NCBI RefSeq assembly: GCF_001591005.1
Contig: NZ_BCTY01000001.1
Span: forward strand, 62,001-126,000
Length of the DNA stretch: 64,000 bases
From: Sphingomonas sanguinis NBRC 13937
GTDB lineage: Bacteria; Pseudomonadota; Alphaproteobacteria; Sphingomonadales; Sphingomonadaceae
Direction: 5' to 3'
This document shows positions 27,259 through 35,705 of the stretch, piece by piece; position 1 is the stretch's first letter, and the number at the start of each line of letters is the position of its first letter. The notes beneath the pieces were generated by a model. That model was given only the letters and a program-made list of their open reading frames with translations. It ran no database searches and was not told the DNA's origin. Made by a program: the position numbers and the translations under genes.

Positions 27259-28662
27259 TCAGCCCTTGGCGAGGGCGCTGCGTCGACGCCCATAGGCGAA
27301 GTAGAAGGCCAGACCCCCGATGTTCCAGATCACGAACCGAACGATCGTCGAACTGGGCAGGCTGAACAGCAGATACAGACAACCCAGGATCGCCAGCGTG
27401 CCGACGAGATAGGGCTGCGGACAGCGGAACAGCCGCTTTGCATCGGGTGCCTTGCGCCGCAGCACCATCAGGCAGGCGCCGACCGCGATGAAGGCCAGCA
27501 GCGTGCCTGCATTGGCGAGCTCGGCAATCTCGTCCAGCCGGAACAGGCCCGCGACGATCGCGATCGACACGCCGGTCACCAGCGTGATGCGCGTCGGCGC
27601 ACCGCTGCGCTTGCTGACCACCGCCAGCGACTGGGGAAGCAGGCCGTCGCGCGCCATGGTGAAGAAGATGCGGCTTTGCCCGTACATCATCACCAGAATG
27701 ACCGAGGGCAGCGCGATCACGGCGGCCAGCGCGATCAGGTGCGCGGCGGTCGGCTGGCCCAGCGAGCGCAGGACGAGCGCCAGCGGCTCGGGCGAATTCG
27801 CCAGCTGCTGGAAGGGCAGCGAGCCGATCGCGGCGATCGCGACCGCCATATAGATGAGCGTGCACACCAGCATCGATCCGACGATGCCAATGGTCAGGTC
27901 GCGACCGGGGTTCTTCGCTTCCTCGGCCGAGGTGGCCACCGCATCGAACCCGTAAAAGGCGAAGAAGACGATCGCCGCCGCCGCCATCACCCCGCGCTTG
28001 GCCCCGTCCACCTCATGCGCGGCAAAGCCGTACGGCATGAACGGATGGAGATTGTCGGCATTGAACGCGGGCGCGGCGAAGGCGACGAAAACGCCCAGCG
28101 CAACCAGCTTCACGATGACCAGGATGATGTTCAGCGTCGCGCTTTCCCGCGTACCCGCGATCAGCATCCCCATCACGGACAGAGCGACCAGCACGGCCGG
28201 CAGATTGATGATGCCGCCGCCATGCGGCCCCGACAGCAATTCGGGCGGCAGATGGACGCCCGCCGCCTGTATCCAGCCCACCAGATAGCCCGACCAGCCG
28301 ACCGCAACGGTCGAACAGGCCAGCGAATATTCCAGGATCAGGCTCCAGCCGACAACCCAGGCCAGGGTCTCGCCCAGCGCCGTGTAGCTGAAGGTATAAG
28401 CGCTGCCCGCTGCCGGGATCAGCGTGGCCAGCTCGGCATAGGCAAGCGCGGCGCAGGCGCAGACCGCGCCCGCAATCGCAAAGGCCAGGATGACGGCGGG
28501 CCCGGCCCGTTCCGCGCCAACGCCGGTCAGTGTGTAGATGCCGGTGCCGACGATCGCGCCGACCCCCAGCGCGATCAGATGCGGCCAGCTCAGCGTCTTG
28601 GCGAGCGCCTGTCCCTCGGCATGGCGGGTCGCGCTGCCCAGCGGTTTGAAAGGTCCGAACAT
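27259..28662 (-). CDS. APC superfamily amino acid permease
   Basis: 467 residues with about 12 transmembrane segments. TM1 has LIALGVGAIVGTGIYTLTG, the substrate-backbone-binding glycine motif of APC transporters. Other blocks are AALAYAELATLIPAAGSAYTFSYTALGE and FFAFYGFDAVATSAEEAKNPGRDL, the CAT/YfnA-like signature. It is the last gene of the operon after the DHDPS-like lyase and the GntR regulator. Uptake of an amino or imino acid released by that pathway is inferred; specificity cannot be read from sequence. Confidence 0.92.
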   Translation of the reverse strand: MFGPFKPLGSATRHAEGQALAKTLSWPHLIALGVGAIVGTGIYTLTGVGAERAGPAVILAFAIAGAVCACAALAYAELATLIPAAGSAYTFSYTALGETLAWVVGWSLILEYSLACSTVAVGWSGYLVGWIQAAGVHLPPELLSGPHGGGIINLPAVLVALSVMGMLIAGTRESATLNIILVIVKLVALGVFVAFAAPAFNADNLHPFMPYGFAAHEVDGAKRGVMAAAAIVFFAFYGFDAVATSAEEAKNPGRDLTIGIVGSMLVCTLIYMAVAIAAIGSLPFQQLANSPEPLALVLRSLGQPTAAHLIALAAVIALPSVILVMMYGQSRIFFTMARDGLLPQSLAVVSKRSGAPTRITLVTGVSIAIVAGLFRLDEIAELANAGTLLAFIAVGACLMVLRRKAPDAKRLFRCPQPYLVGTLAILGCLYLLFSLPSSTIVRFVIWNIGGLAFYFAYGRRRSALAKG

Positions 28663-28713
28663 GATGTGAGAAAATCCCCCCGCCTTATCGGCTTATGCCA
28701 TATTGCTTTATCG

Positions 28714-29424
28714 TCAGGCGACGGGCGCAAACCCGCCTTTCAGATCCATCAACGTGGACCGGATATGCACGTCAAGCAATGCCTGAAGCCGCGTGGCGTC
28801 GCGCGCCAGAAAGGCGTCTAGCTGTTCGCGATGCTCCAGATGGGCCCGCGCGTCGCGCCCGGCGGGCTGCAGATGGGCGACGACATAGCGTTCGGCCAGA
28901 ATGGCCAATTGCCGGATCAACTGGATGGTCAGCGGCCGCCGAAGCGGGCGGACCATCGCCATGTGGAATTGCCGATTGCAGATGGCGACGCGCGCCAGAT
29001 CGCTGGACGCGGCTTGGTCGAGCGCGTCGAACGCGGCGATCAGCTTCGCCCGGTCCTGTTCATCGGCGGCCACCGCGGCCCGCGCGGCAGCTTCGGGTTC
29101 CAGCTTCAGGCGGAGTCCGTAGATATCTTCCGCCTGGGCAGCGGATAGCGGCGCGATCATGTAGCCGCGATTGGCGACCCCTTCGAGCAGGCCTTCCTGC
29201 TCCAGCCGGGCCATCGCCTCGCGCAGGGGAATCTTGCTGACCCCCAGTTCGGCTGCGAGCGCATCCTGGCGGATCGCGCGATCCGCCGGGATCGCTCCGG
29301 CGATGATGCGCTCGCGGACGATGGTGAAGATCCGGTCCGCCAGCGTCTGCACCAGAATGGCGCCCTCGCCCCGACCCCGCGCTTCCATGCGGGCGGCGTC
29401 GTCGAGCGAGAGCGCCGTCGCCAT
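28714..29424 (-). CDS. GntR/FCD family regulator of the hydroxyproline/arabinoside-type locus
   Basis: 236 residues. Winged helix: QTLADRIFTIVRERIIAG, DALAAELGVSKIPLREAMARLEQEGLL. The FCD domain has candidate metal/ligand His residues in NRQFHMAMV and HLEHREQLD. Its ATG overlaps the stop of the DHDPS-like gene by one base, so it is coupled to that gene. FCD regulators usually bind TNGTNNNACNA or GTATAC-type palindromes and respond to small organic acids. It is a paralogue of the regulator at 21470-22114. Negative autoregulation through the 30370 motif is an inference. Confidence 0.88.
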   Translation of the reverse strand: MATALSLDDAARMEARGRGEGAILVQTLADRIFTIVRERIIAGAIPADRAIRQDALAAELGVSKIPLREAMARLEQEGLLEGVANRGYMIAPLSAAQAEDIYGLRLKLEPEAAARAAVAADEQDRAKLIAAFDALDQAASSDLARVAICNRQFHMAMVRPLRRPLTIQLIRQLAILAERYVVAHLQPAGRDARAHLEHREQLDAFLARDATRLQALLDVHIRSTLMDLKGGFAPVA

Positions 29425-30338
29425 CAGGCGGCCTTGGCTTGGGTCAGGCTGGGACGGGTCGCGGCGGCCTTCTCGACCATCGCGATGACCTCGGCGCGGC
29501 GTTCGCCCTCCAGGATGTAGCGCGGCGGCAGCACGCGCTCAGAACCGCGACCCATGACCTGCTCGGCCAGCTTGATCGACTGGACCAGATCATGCTCGGC
29601 ATCCAGGTGGAGCAGCGGCATAAACCAGCGATAGATTTCCATCGCCTTGGCATGGTCGCCACGGTCGAACGCCGCGACCAGCTCGACCGACTCCTTCGGG
29701 AAGGCGTTGGTCAGACCCGAGACCCAGCCCTGCGCGCCCAGATACAGGCCTTCGAGCGCCACGTCGTCCAGCCCGGCGAACAGGGTGTAGCGATCGCCGA
29801 ACGCGTTGCGGAAATCGGTGAAGCGGCGCGTGTCCGGCGCCGATTCCTTGACCGCGACGATGTTCTTCACATCGACCAGCGCTTCCAGCACCGTCTGGTC
29901 GATGACCGTCCGATAGGCGGGCGGGTTATTGTATAGCATGATCGGCAGACCGGTCTGGTCGGCCACGCCCTTGAAATGGTTCACCAGCTCATGCGCCTTG
30001 GGCACATAGACCATCGGCGGCAGCAGCATCAGGCCATCGGCCCCGGCCTTTTCGGCGGCCTGCGCATAACGCACCGCGCGGCGCGTGTCATATTCCGACA
30101 CGCCGGTGATGACCGGCACGCGACCCGCCACGGCTTCGACAATGGCGGTCAGCACGGTGACCTTCTCGTCATAGTCGAGCGAGTTGTTCTCGCCGACCGT
30201 GCCCAGTGCGATGACGCCGGTCACGCCGTCATTCACCAGATCATCGACGACCCGCTGCGTATCGGCGAGGTCGATCGACAGATCTTCCCGGACCTGGGTC
30301 GTCACTGCGGGGAATACGCCGCGCCAGCCGATGCTCAC
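29424..30338 (-). CDS. DHDPS/NAL-family lyase or deaminase (possible 1-pyrroline-4-hydroxy-2-carboxylate deaminase)
   Basis: 304 residues, DapA-fold. The conserved Tyr is in MLYNNPPAYRT and the Schiff-base Lys in IVAVKESAPDTRRF. The T-T-G-E motif is changed to LGTVGENN. The arginine that binds aspartate semialdehyde in true DapA is missing, and a genuine dapA is present at 3326, so this is a catabolic family member. Candidates are the deaminase of L-hydroxyproline degradation, or a 2-keto-3-deoxy-sugar-acid dehydratase/aldolase. It is the first gene of an operon with the GntR regulator and permease. Confidence 0.75.
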   Translation of the reverse strand: MSIGWRGVFPAVTTQVREDLSIDLADTQRVVDDLVNDGVTGVIALGTVGENNSLDYDEKVTVLTAIVEAVAGRVPVITGVSEYDTRRAVRYAQAAEKAGADGLMLLPPMVYVPKAHELVNHFKGVADQTGLPIMLYNNPPAYRTVIDQTVLEALVDVKNIVAVKESAPDTRRFTDFRNAFGDRYTLFAGLDDVALEGLYLGAQGWVSGLTNAFPKESVELVAAFDRGDHAKAMEIYRWFMPLLHLDAEHDLVQSIKLAEQVMGRGSERVLPPRYILEGERRAEVIAMVEKAAATRPSLTQAKAA

Positions 30339-30369
30339 TATCTGTCTTCCTGCTATTGTTTTAGATATC

Positions 30370-30404
30370 GTATACCGTCTATCGAATTAGTGTGCCGTGG
30401 TCAA
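30370..30404 (-). promoter_or_regulatory. Promoter and candidate GntR/FCD operator upstream of the DHDPS-like gene
   Basis: Minus strand: TTGACC (30399-30404), then after 23 bases the palindrome GTATAC (30370-30375), 32 bases before the ATG. A -10-like TAGACG lies 17 bases from the -35. The same layout is found upstream of the GH127-type gene at 35624-35657. Confidence 0.5.
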
Positions 30405-30407
30405 TCA

Positions 30408-32216
30408 TCATTCCTCGTCAGGATAGGGACCTTTGCCCCCATTCGCGATGAATTGATCGGTCCGCATCTCTATCACCGGCAGTGGGACATAGCCGAGTTG
30501 CAGCATCGCATCGTGCCAGGCGCGGATGTTGAACTTCGGCCCCAGCGCCTTCTCGGCCTTGGCCCGGGCCCGTTGGAAGGCCAGCTGCCCCGTATAATAG
30601 GACAGCGCTTGGCCCGGCCATGCGATGTAGCGGTCCACCTCCGTCTCGATCTCGTGATCGGACAGCGCCGTATTGTCATGCAGATAGGCCTGGGCCCGCT
30701 CGCGGCTCCAACCCATCGCGTGAATGCCGGTATCCACGACCAGTCGCGCCGCGCGCCAAGCCTGGTAGGATAGCATCCCGAACCGCTCATAGGGCGTCTT
30801 GTAGATACCCATATCCTCGCCCAGCGCCTCGCAATAGAGCGCCCAGCCTTCGCCGTAAGCCGACAGATAACTGTCGCGCCGGAAACGGGCCAGATCCTTG
30901 TTCTCGGCGGCCAGCGGCATTTGGAATGCGTGGCCGGGTGCGCTTTCGTGCAGCGTCAGCGCGGGCAGCGAATAAAGAGGACGCGACGGCAGGTTATAGG
31001 TGTTGACCAGATAGATGCCCGGACCACCGCGCCCGCCGGTATAGAAGGGCGCCAGGTCGGTGGGCACCGGCTTGATCGCGAACCGGCTGCGGGGCAGGCG
31101 ACCGAACCATTGCGAGGCGACCCCGTCGAAGCTCTTGGCGAACCAGGCCGCGCGGTCCAGCAGTTCCTGCGGCGTCTTGGCGTAGAATTGCGGATCGGTG
31201 CGCAGGAAGGTCAGGAAGGCGGCGAAATCGCCCTGGAACTTCACCTCCTTCATCACCTGATCCATCCGCGAGCGGATACGCTGCATCTCCGACAGGCCGA
31301 TGGCGTGCACCTGCTCGGGCGTCATGTCGGCGGTGACATACTCGCGAATCTTCGAGCGGTAATAGGCCTTGCCGTCGGGCAGGTCATAGGCCGCCGTGCT
31401 GACCTGCGCGCGTGGCATATAGTCCTGGCGCAGGAAGGTCAGCAGCCGCCGATGCGCGGGCAGCACATCGTCGCGGATCGCCGCCTTTGCCTCGGCACGC
31501 AGCGCCGCCGCCGTGGCGGGCGTCATGGTGGCGGGCATGGTCTTGAACGGCTCGTAAAAGGGCTGCGCGTCGCCAGCCCCGGCATCCACCACCTGCGCGA
31601 CCCCGATATCGCGCCCCTTCAGCGTGACGCGCGGCACGGTGAAACCGCGATCCAGTCCGGCGCGCATATTCGCGATCTCCTGATCGAAATAGCGCGGCAT
31701 TTGGTGCAGCATGGCGATGTAATCGCGGTACTGAGCCTCGGTCGTGAAGCTGCCTCGCGCCCAGCTCGCCAGATTGCCCCAGAAGCTGGTGTCGGCGGTC
31801 AGCGGCTTTTCATATTCGCGAAAGCGCTGCGCCGCGAGCAGCGCATCGATCTGGCCGCGATAGACCATATAGTCGATGCGGACGCTCGGCGACAGGCTGG
31901 CCGGATCGATCGCGTCGAGCGCCTTGGCGGTAGCCTCCCAGCGCGCCAGTCGGGCGGCCTGGGCGGCCGGGCCTTCATCGGGCAACTGGCGAGAGCCTGC
32001 GCTGCCGCTATCGTCGTCGGCCGCGCTCTGGCTGATCCGCCATTGATATTCCGCGTTCGACAGTGCGCGGAACCGGGCATCGGCTGGGCGAGTGGCAGTC
32101 CGCCCCGTCTGCGCGCGCGGCTTGCCCTTGGCTTCGGCCATGCCCGACGGAGCACTGGCCAACGCCGCCCCCGCCAACAGCCACGCGATCCGGTTCGTCA
32201 GGCCCTTGCCCCTCAT
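30408..32216 (-). CDS. DUF885 family secreted metallopeptidase-like protein
   Basis: 602 residues. A signal peptide (LTNRIAWLLAGAALASAPSGMAEA) is followed by a basic linker and a large helical domain. The zinc-peptidase-like motif LTLHESAPGHAFQ is at about residue 420, and SAYGEGWALYCEALGEDMG some 30 residues later provides a second acidic ligand. This HExxPGH plus E-G-W-A-L-Y pattern defines DUF885, related to M32/M2-type peptidases. The substrate is unknown. Its place in an operon with a beta-L-arabinofuranosidase suggests peptides from plant glycoproteins. Confidence 0.85.
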   Translation of the reverse strand: MRGKGLTNRIAWLLAGAALASAPSGMAEAKGKPRAQTGRTATRPADARFRALSNAEYQWRISQSAADDDSGSAGSRQLPDEGPAAQAARLARWEATAKALDAIDPASLSPSVRIDYMVYRGQIDALLAAQRFREYEKPLTADTSFWGNLASWARGSFTTEAQYRDYIAMLHQMPRYFDQEIANMRAGLDRGFTVPRVTLKGRDIGVAQVVDAGAGDAQPFYEPFKTMPATMTPATAAALRAEAKAAIRDDVLPAHRRLLTFLRQDYMPRAQVSTAAYDLPDGKAYYRSKIREYVTADMTPEQVHAIGLSEMQRIRSRMDQVMKEVKFQGDFAAFLTFLRTDPQFYAKTPQELLDRAAWFAKSFDGVASQWFGRLPRSRFAIKPVPTDLAPFYTGGRGGPGIYLVNTYNLPSRPLYSLPALTLHESAPGHAFQMPLAAENKDLARFRRDSYLSAYGEGWALYCEALGEDMGIYKTPYERFGMLSYQAWRAARLVVDTGIHAMGWSRERAQAYLHDNTALSDHEIETEVDRYIAWPGQALSYYTGQLAFQRARAKAEKALGPKFNIRAWHDAMLQLGYVPLPVIEMRTDQFIANGGKGPYPDEE

Positions 32217-32220
32217 CTGC

Positions 32221-33231
32221 TCATCCGTTCAATGCCATCACATCGCGGTACAGGTCCGCCGAAATGGTCACGCCCTGCGCCAGCGAAACCTCTCGCGCGG
32301 CATAGCGACGGGCGGAGGGTAGCCGAGCCCCCTGCCCCGTGATCGCGCCGAACATCGCCTCGGCCCGCGCCTGATGTTCGGGAAGAAGATCGCCCAAGAA
32401 ACCCTTGGGATCGATCGCGATAATCAGCTCACCTCCCAACGGAGAGCCACCGCGCCCAGCATCCCACTCGATCGATTCGCGGCTGGTCATGTCACCGATC
32501 AGCGGCCCGGCGAGCAGTTCGACCATCGCGGCCAGCGCCGATCCCTTGTGCCCGCCGAACGTCCGCATCGCGCCTGACAGGATCGCCGCCGGATCGGTGG
32601 TCGGCTTCCCTTCCGCATCGACGCCCCAGTCGTTTGGCACGCTCTTGCCCGCACGCCGGTGTAGCTCGATCTCGCCGCGCGCGACCATGCTGGTGGCGAA
32701 GTCGAAGACAAAGGGTGGCCCGTCGGGGCGCGGCCAGCCGAAGGCGATCGGATTCGTCCCGAACACGGGCTCGGCCCCGCCCGATGGCGCGACCCAGGCA
32801 TGGCTGGGCGTGAAAGCCAAGGCGACGAGGCCCGCCTCCGCCAATTCCTCGACCTCGGGCCAGAGCGCGGCGAAATGGACGACGTTGTTCAGCGCCAGCG
32901 CGGCAATGCCGTTCGCCTTCGCCTTTTCGATCAGCAGCGCCTTGCCCGTCTGGAAGGCCAGCTGCGCGAAGCCACCGCCGCCATCGACGCGGACCAGCGC
33001 GCGCGCCGGTTCGGACAGGACCGGCTCGGCATCGGGTACGACCACGCCCTTGTTGATGCTGGAGACCGCGACCAGCAGGCGGTAGATGCCATGGGAGGTG
33101 CAACCGTCGCGCTCGCCCGCGACCATCGTCTCGGCCACCGCCTCGGCATGCGGTGCGGCGAGTCCTGCGCCCAATAGCTTGGCACGCGCCAGTTCGCGCA
33201 ACTCGTCCAGGGTCATGGCGATACCGGTCAT
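32221..33231 (-). CDS. Ldh/malate dehydrogenase-superfamily oxidoreductase, probable delta1-pyrroline-2-carboxylate reductase type
   Basis: 336 residues (a Met at codon 6 is an alternative start). The conserved histidine is in GCTSHGIYRL and the cofactor motif in FGGHKGSALAAMVELLAGPLIGD. VVHFAALWPEVEELAEAGLVALAFTPSHAW is close to what I recall of the DpkA/LhpD subgroup, which reduces delta1-pyrroline-2-carboxylate or delta1-piperideine-2-carboxylate with NADPH in hydroxyproline, D-proline and D-lysine catabolism. Other subgroups act on ureidoglycolate or diketogulonate. The start overlaps the GH127-type stop by four bases and DUF885 starts four bases after its stop: a tight operon. Confidence 0.78.
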   Translation of the reverse strand: MTGIAMTLDELRELARAKLLGAGLAAPHAEAVAETMVAGERDGCTSHGIYRLLVAVSSINKGVVVPDAEPVLSEPARALVRVDGGGGFAQLAFQTGKALLIEKAKANGIAALALNNVVHFAALWPEVEELAEAGLVALAFTPSHAWVAPSGGAEPVFGTNPIAFGWPRPDGPPFVFDFATSMVARGEIELHRRAGKSVPNDWGVDAEGKPTTDPAAILSGAMRTFGGHKGSALAAMVELLAGPLIGDMTSRESIEWDAGRGGSPLGGELIIAIDPKGFLGDLLPEHQARAEAMFGAITGQGARLPSARRYAAREVSLAQGVTISADLYRDVMALNG

Positions 33232-35603
33232 GCGGTCGTTCCGGGCTTGGCCGCGAACAGCCGCATGCCGAAGATCGGCCCTGCCGAGCTACCGTCATGC
33301 GGCACCACGCGGATGCGCACGCTCTTCTTCCCCGCCGTCAGCGCGGGCGGGAGCGGATATTCGACGTCGAAGAACGCACCCGGCTTGTCGTTTTCCAAAT
33401 GCTGGGTCGCGATCTTCACATTGTCGACCAGGATGTCGAAGTCACGCTTGCGCTCATCGCCCCAATAGGTGCCCTGCAGGATCATCGGCCCCGGGCGCAC
33501 CGCCATGGTGAACTCGAAATAGCCGCCCGAACGGGCATCCCGCCCCTGCTTGCCGCGATAGGAGACGGGATAGGAAATCTCCGAGGTCAGGGCGTGATCG
33601 CGTTCCGGCTGCATCTCGCCAAGATGCATGACGTCGACCGAGCGGGCGGCAATGTCGCGGGCGCGCGCCTGATCGGCTAGGAAGGCCGCCTGCTCGGTCT
33701 TCCACCCCGCTTCGGTAAATCGCTTGAAATAGACGGCGCTGCGCCGGTCATATTGGCTGAAAAAAGGAACGAAGGCGAAATCCACCGGGCGGAACACGCC
33801 TTTGGTCGCATAGCGCGCCTGTGCGGCATCGGTCGCGGTGAAGCCGTTCAGCGGATGCGCGCCCACCAGCACCGGATCGGGCGAGTCCCACTTGTCGTCG
33901 CGACCGCCCAGATCGGCAGCCATCACCATCGGCCCGCGCATGACAGCCACCACGCTGTCGTCGCCGGGCGTCGTCTCGACCCGCAGGTCGAGCGGCAGGC
34001 GGATGGAGACACTGTCCCCCGCCTTCCACCGCCGCTGCACGACCGCATAGCCACGCTCGAAGGTCGGCGTGACGGCCTGGCCGTTCACTTCGACGGTCGC
34101 TTGGCCGTTGGCCCAGCCGGGCACCCGCAGCGCCAGCGGGAAGCGCCCCGCCCGGTCGAGCCGGGTGAAGCGCAGCGTCGCCTGCCCGTCCATCGGATAG
34201 GCCGTATCGAGCGTAACGGTCGCGCCACGCTTGTCCCAGCGCGCTTCCGCCGGGATGTAGAGATTGACGAAAAAGGTGTCGCCGCCCTGCCAGAAGATGG
34301 AATCGCCATGCTTGGCATGGGCCTCCATCCCCGACCCGACGCAGCACCAAAAGGCGTCGTCCTTGACCGTCGAATAGTCGCGCGCCGTGCCCGACATCAG
34401 CGGCGTCATATAGGTGAAGCCACCATTGCCCGGATGCTGCGCCGCCATCGTATGGTTCAAGTGCGCCCGCTCATAATAGTCGAACAGCTGACCATCCGGC
34501 TTCCAGCCGAAGAGATGCCGGGTCAGCTTCATCATATTGTAGGTGTTGCAGTGCTCGCACGTCTGGTCGGTGACGTGCCGCGCGATGGTATCGGGTTCGG
34601 AGAAATACTCCCGATCGGCATTGCCGCCGATGACATAGCTGTGATGACCCGTCACCGTGTCCCAGAAGAAGCGCGCGCCCTTGGCGGGATCGGGCTTGCC
34701 GGTGATCTCATGGATGCGCGCCAGGCCGATCAGCTTGGGCACCTGGGTATTGGCGTGGAAATTGGCCAACTTGTCCTGTCCCGCCACCAGCGGATCGAGA
34801 ACCTTGCGGTCATAGATGCGCTCAGCCAGCGCCAGCCACTGGCGGTCGCCAGTACGCTGGTACAGTTCGGCAAAGCTCTCGTTCAACCCGCCATATTCGC
34901 ACCCGAGCACCGTCTGCATCTGCGCATCGTCGAGGGCGGCGAACACCTTGGCGAAATAGCCGCCGAGCTTGACCGCGACGTCCAGCGCCTGTGCATTGCC
35001 CCAGCCGCCATGCACGTCGAGCAGCCCGGCGAACAGCTTGTGCACCGTATAGAGCGGCGACCACGAGCCGTTGAGGTCGAAGCCCCCCGACTTGATCTTG
35101 CCCGCCATGATTTCGGGAAAGATCTCCTCGCCGTCGACGACCGTCCCGTCGGGCCGCTTGCGTCCCAGCGCGCCGACATAACCGGTGCCGCGCTTCGCCT
35201 GTGCTTCGGCCAGTTCGCCGACGATATAGTCGGCCCGCGCGCGCATCTCCGGATCGTCGGTCTGCTGCCACGTCAGGACCAGCGCGGAGAGGTAGTGGCC
35301 CAGCGTGTGACCGGCGATGGTGTCGCTTTCCCAGCCACCATAGATCGCGGCCTTGGGCTCCAGCCCGGCATAGGCGCGGAAATTGTGGAGCAGCCGGTCG
35401 GCGCTCAGGCGATGAAGATAGCCCCGGTTGGTCTCGACCGCCGTCGCATAGATGGACGGGCGCAGCCGAACCGCCGACAAGGGCAAGGGCTCCGCGGTAT
35501 CGGGGAGCAGCGATGCACCCGCCGCCATCGCCTTGGGGGCCGCGCCGACCAGCGCCAGCGTGGCCGCGCCGCGCATCCATTCGCGCCTATTGGTTTTCAG
35601 CAT
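33228..35603 (-). CDS. GH127/GH146-type beta-L-arabinofuranosidase, Tat-exported
   Basis: 791 residues. The N-terminus NRREWMRGAATLALVGAAPKAMA is a twin-arginine signal. The (alpha/alpha)6 catalytic domain contains the zinc/cysteine centre of this clan: Glu and Cys in TCEHCNTYNMMKLTRHLF (about residue 349) and Cys-Cys in AFWCCVGSGMEAHAKHGDSIF (about residue 419). The C-terminal part is beta-rich. Characterised members remove beta-L-arabinofuranose from hydroxyproline-linked arabino-oligosaccharides of extensins, or from pectin. GMEAHAKHGD suggests the GH146 branch. It is first in the operon with the Ldh-family and DUF885 genes and divergent from DUF5695. Confidence 0.88.
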   Translation of the reverse strand: MLKTNRREWMRGAATLALVGAAPKAMAAGASLLPDTAEPLPLSAVRLRPSIYATAVETNRGYLHRLSADRLLHNFRAYAGLEPKAAIYGGWESDTIAGHTLGHYLSALVLTWQQTDDPEMRARADYIVGELAEAQAKRGTGYVGALGRKRPDGTVVDGEEIFPEIMAGKIKSGGFDLNGSWSPLYTVHKLFAGLLDVHGGWGNAQALDVAVKLGGYFAKVFAALDDAQMQTVLGCEYGGLNESFAELYQRTGDRQWLALAERIYDRKVLDPLVAGQDKLANFHANTQVPKLIGLARIHEITGKPDPAKGARFFWDTVTGHHSYVIGGNADREYFSEPDTIARHVTDQTCEHCNTYNMMKLTRHLFGWKPDGQLFDYYERAHLNHTMAAQHPGNGGFTYMTPLMSGTARDYSTVKDDAFWCCVGSGMEAHAKHGDSIFWQGGDTFFVNLYIPAEARWDKRGATVTLDTAYPMDGQATLRFTRLDRAGRFPLALRVPGWANGQATVEVNGQAVTPTFERGYAVVQRRWKAGDSVSIRLPLDLRVETTPGDDSVVAVMRGPMVMAADLGGRDDKWDSPDPVLVGAHPLNGFTATDAAQARYATKGVFRPVDFAFVPFFSQYDRRSAVYFKRFTEAGWKTEQAAFLADQARARDIAARSVDVMHLGEMQPERDHALTSEISYPVSYRGKQGRDARSGGYFEFTMAVRPGPMILQGTYWGDERKRDFDILVDNVKIATQHLENDKPGAFFDVEYPLPPALTAGKKSVRIRVVPHDGSSAGPIFGMRLFAAKPGTTA

Positions 35604-35623
35604 CTTGCCCTCCCGCTAATACT

Positions 35624-35657
35624 GTATACCAATATACCGCGATAGGGAGAGGGTCAA
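35624..35657 (-). promoter_or_regulatory. Promoter and candidate GntR/FCD operator in the GH127/DUF5695 divergent region
   Basis: Minus strand: TTGACC (35652-35657), 22 bases, then GTATAC (35624-35629), 20 bases before the GH127-type ATG. The surrounding GGTATACAGTATT matches GGTATACGATATC upstream of the DHDPS-like gene in 10 of 13 positions. It lies within the 102-base shared promoter region, so it could control DUF5695 as well. Confidence 0.5.
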
Positions 35658-35705
35658 TTGCGATGGTTTTCGCCTGTGCCCTCCCGCCACCAGGGGGTTT
35701 TGTTG

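Noticed and set aside
27256..28821. 521-codon antisense frame opposite the permease
   Set aside because: Composition is that of a complementary frame of a membrane-protein gene; no motifs.
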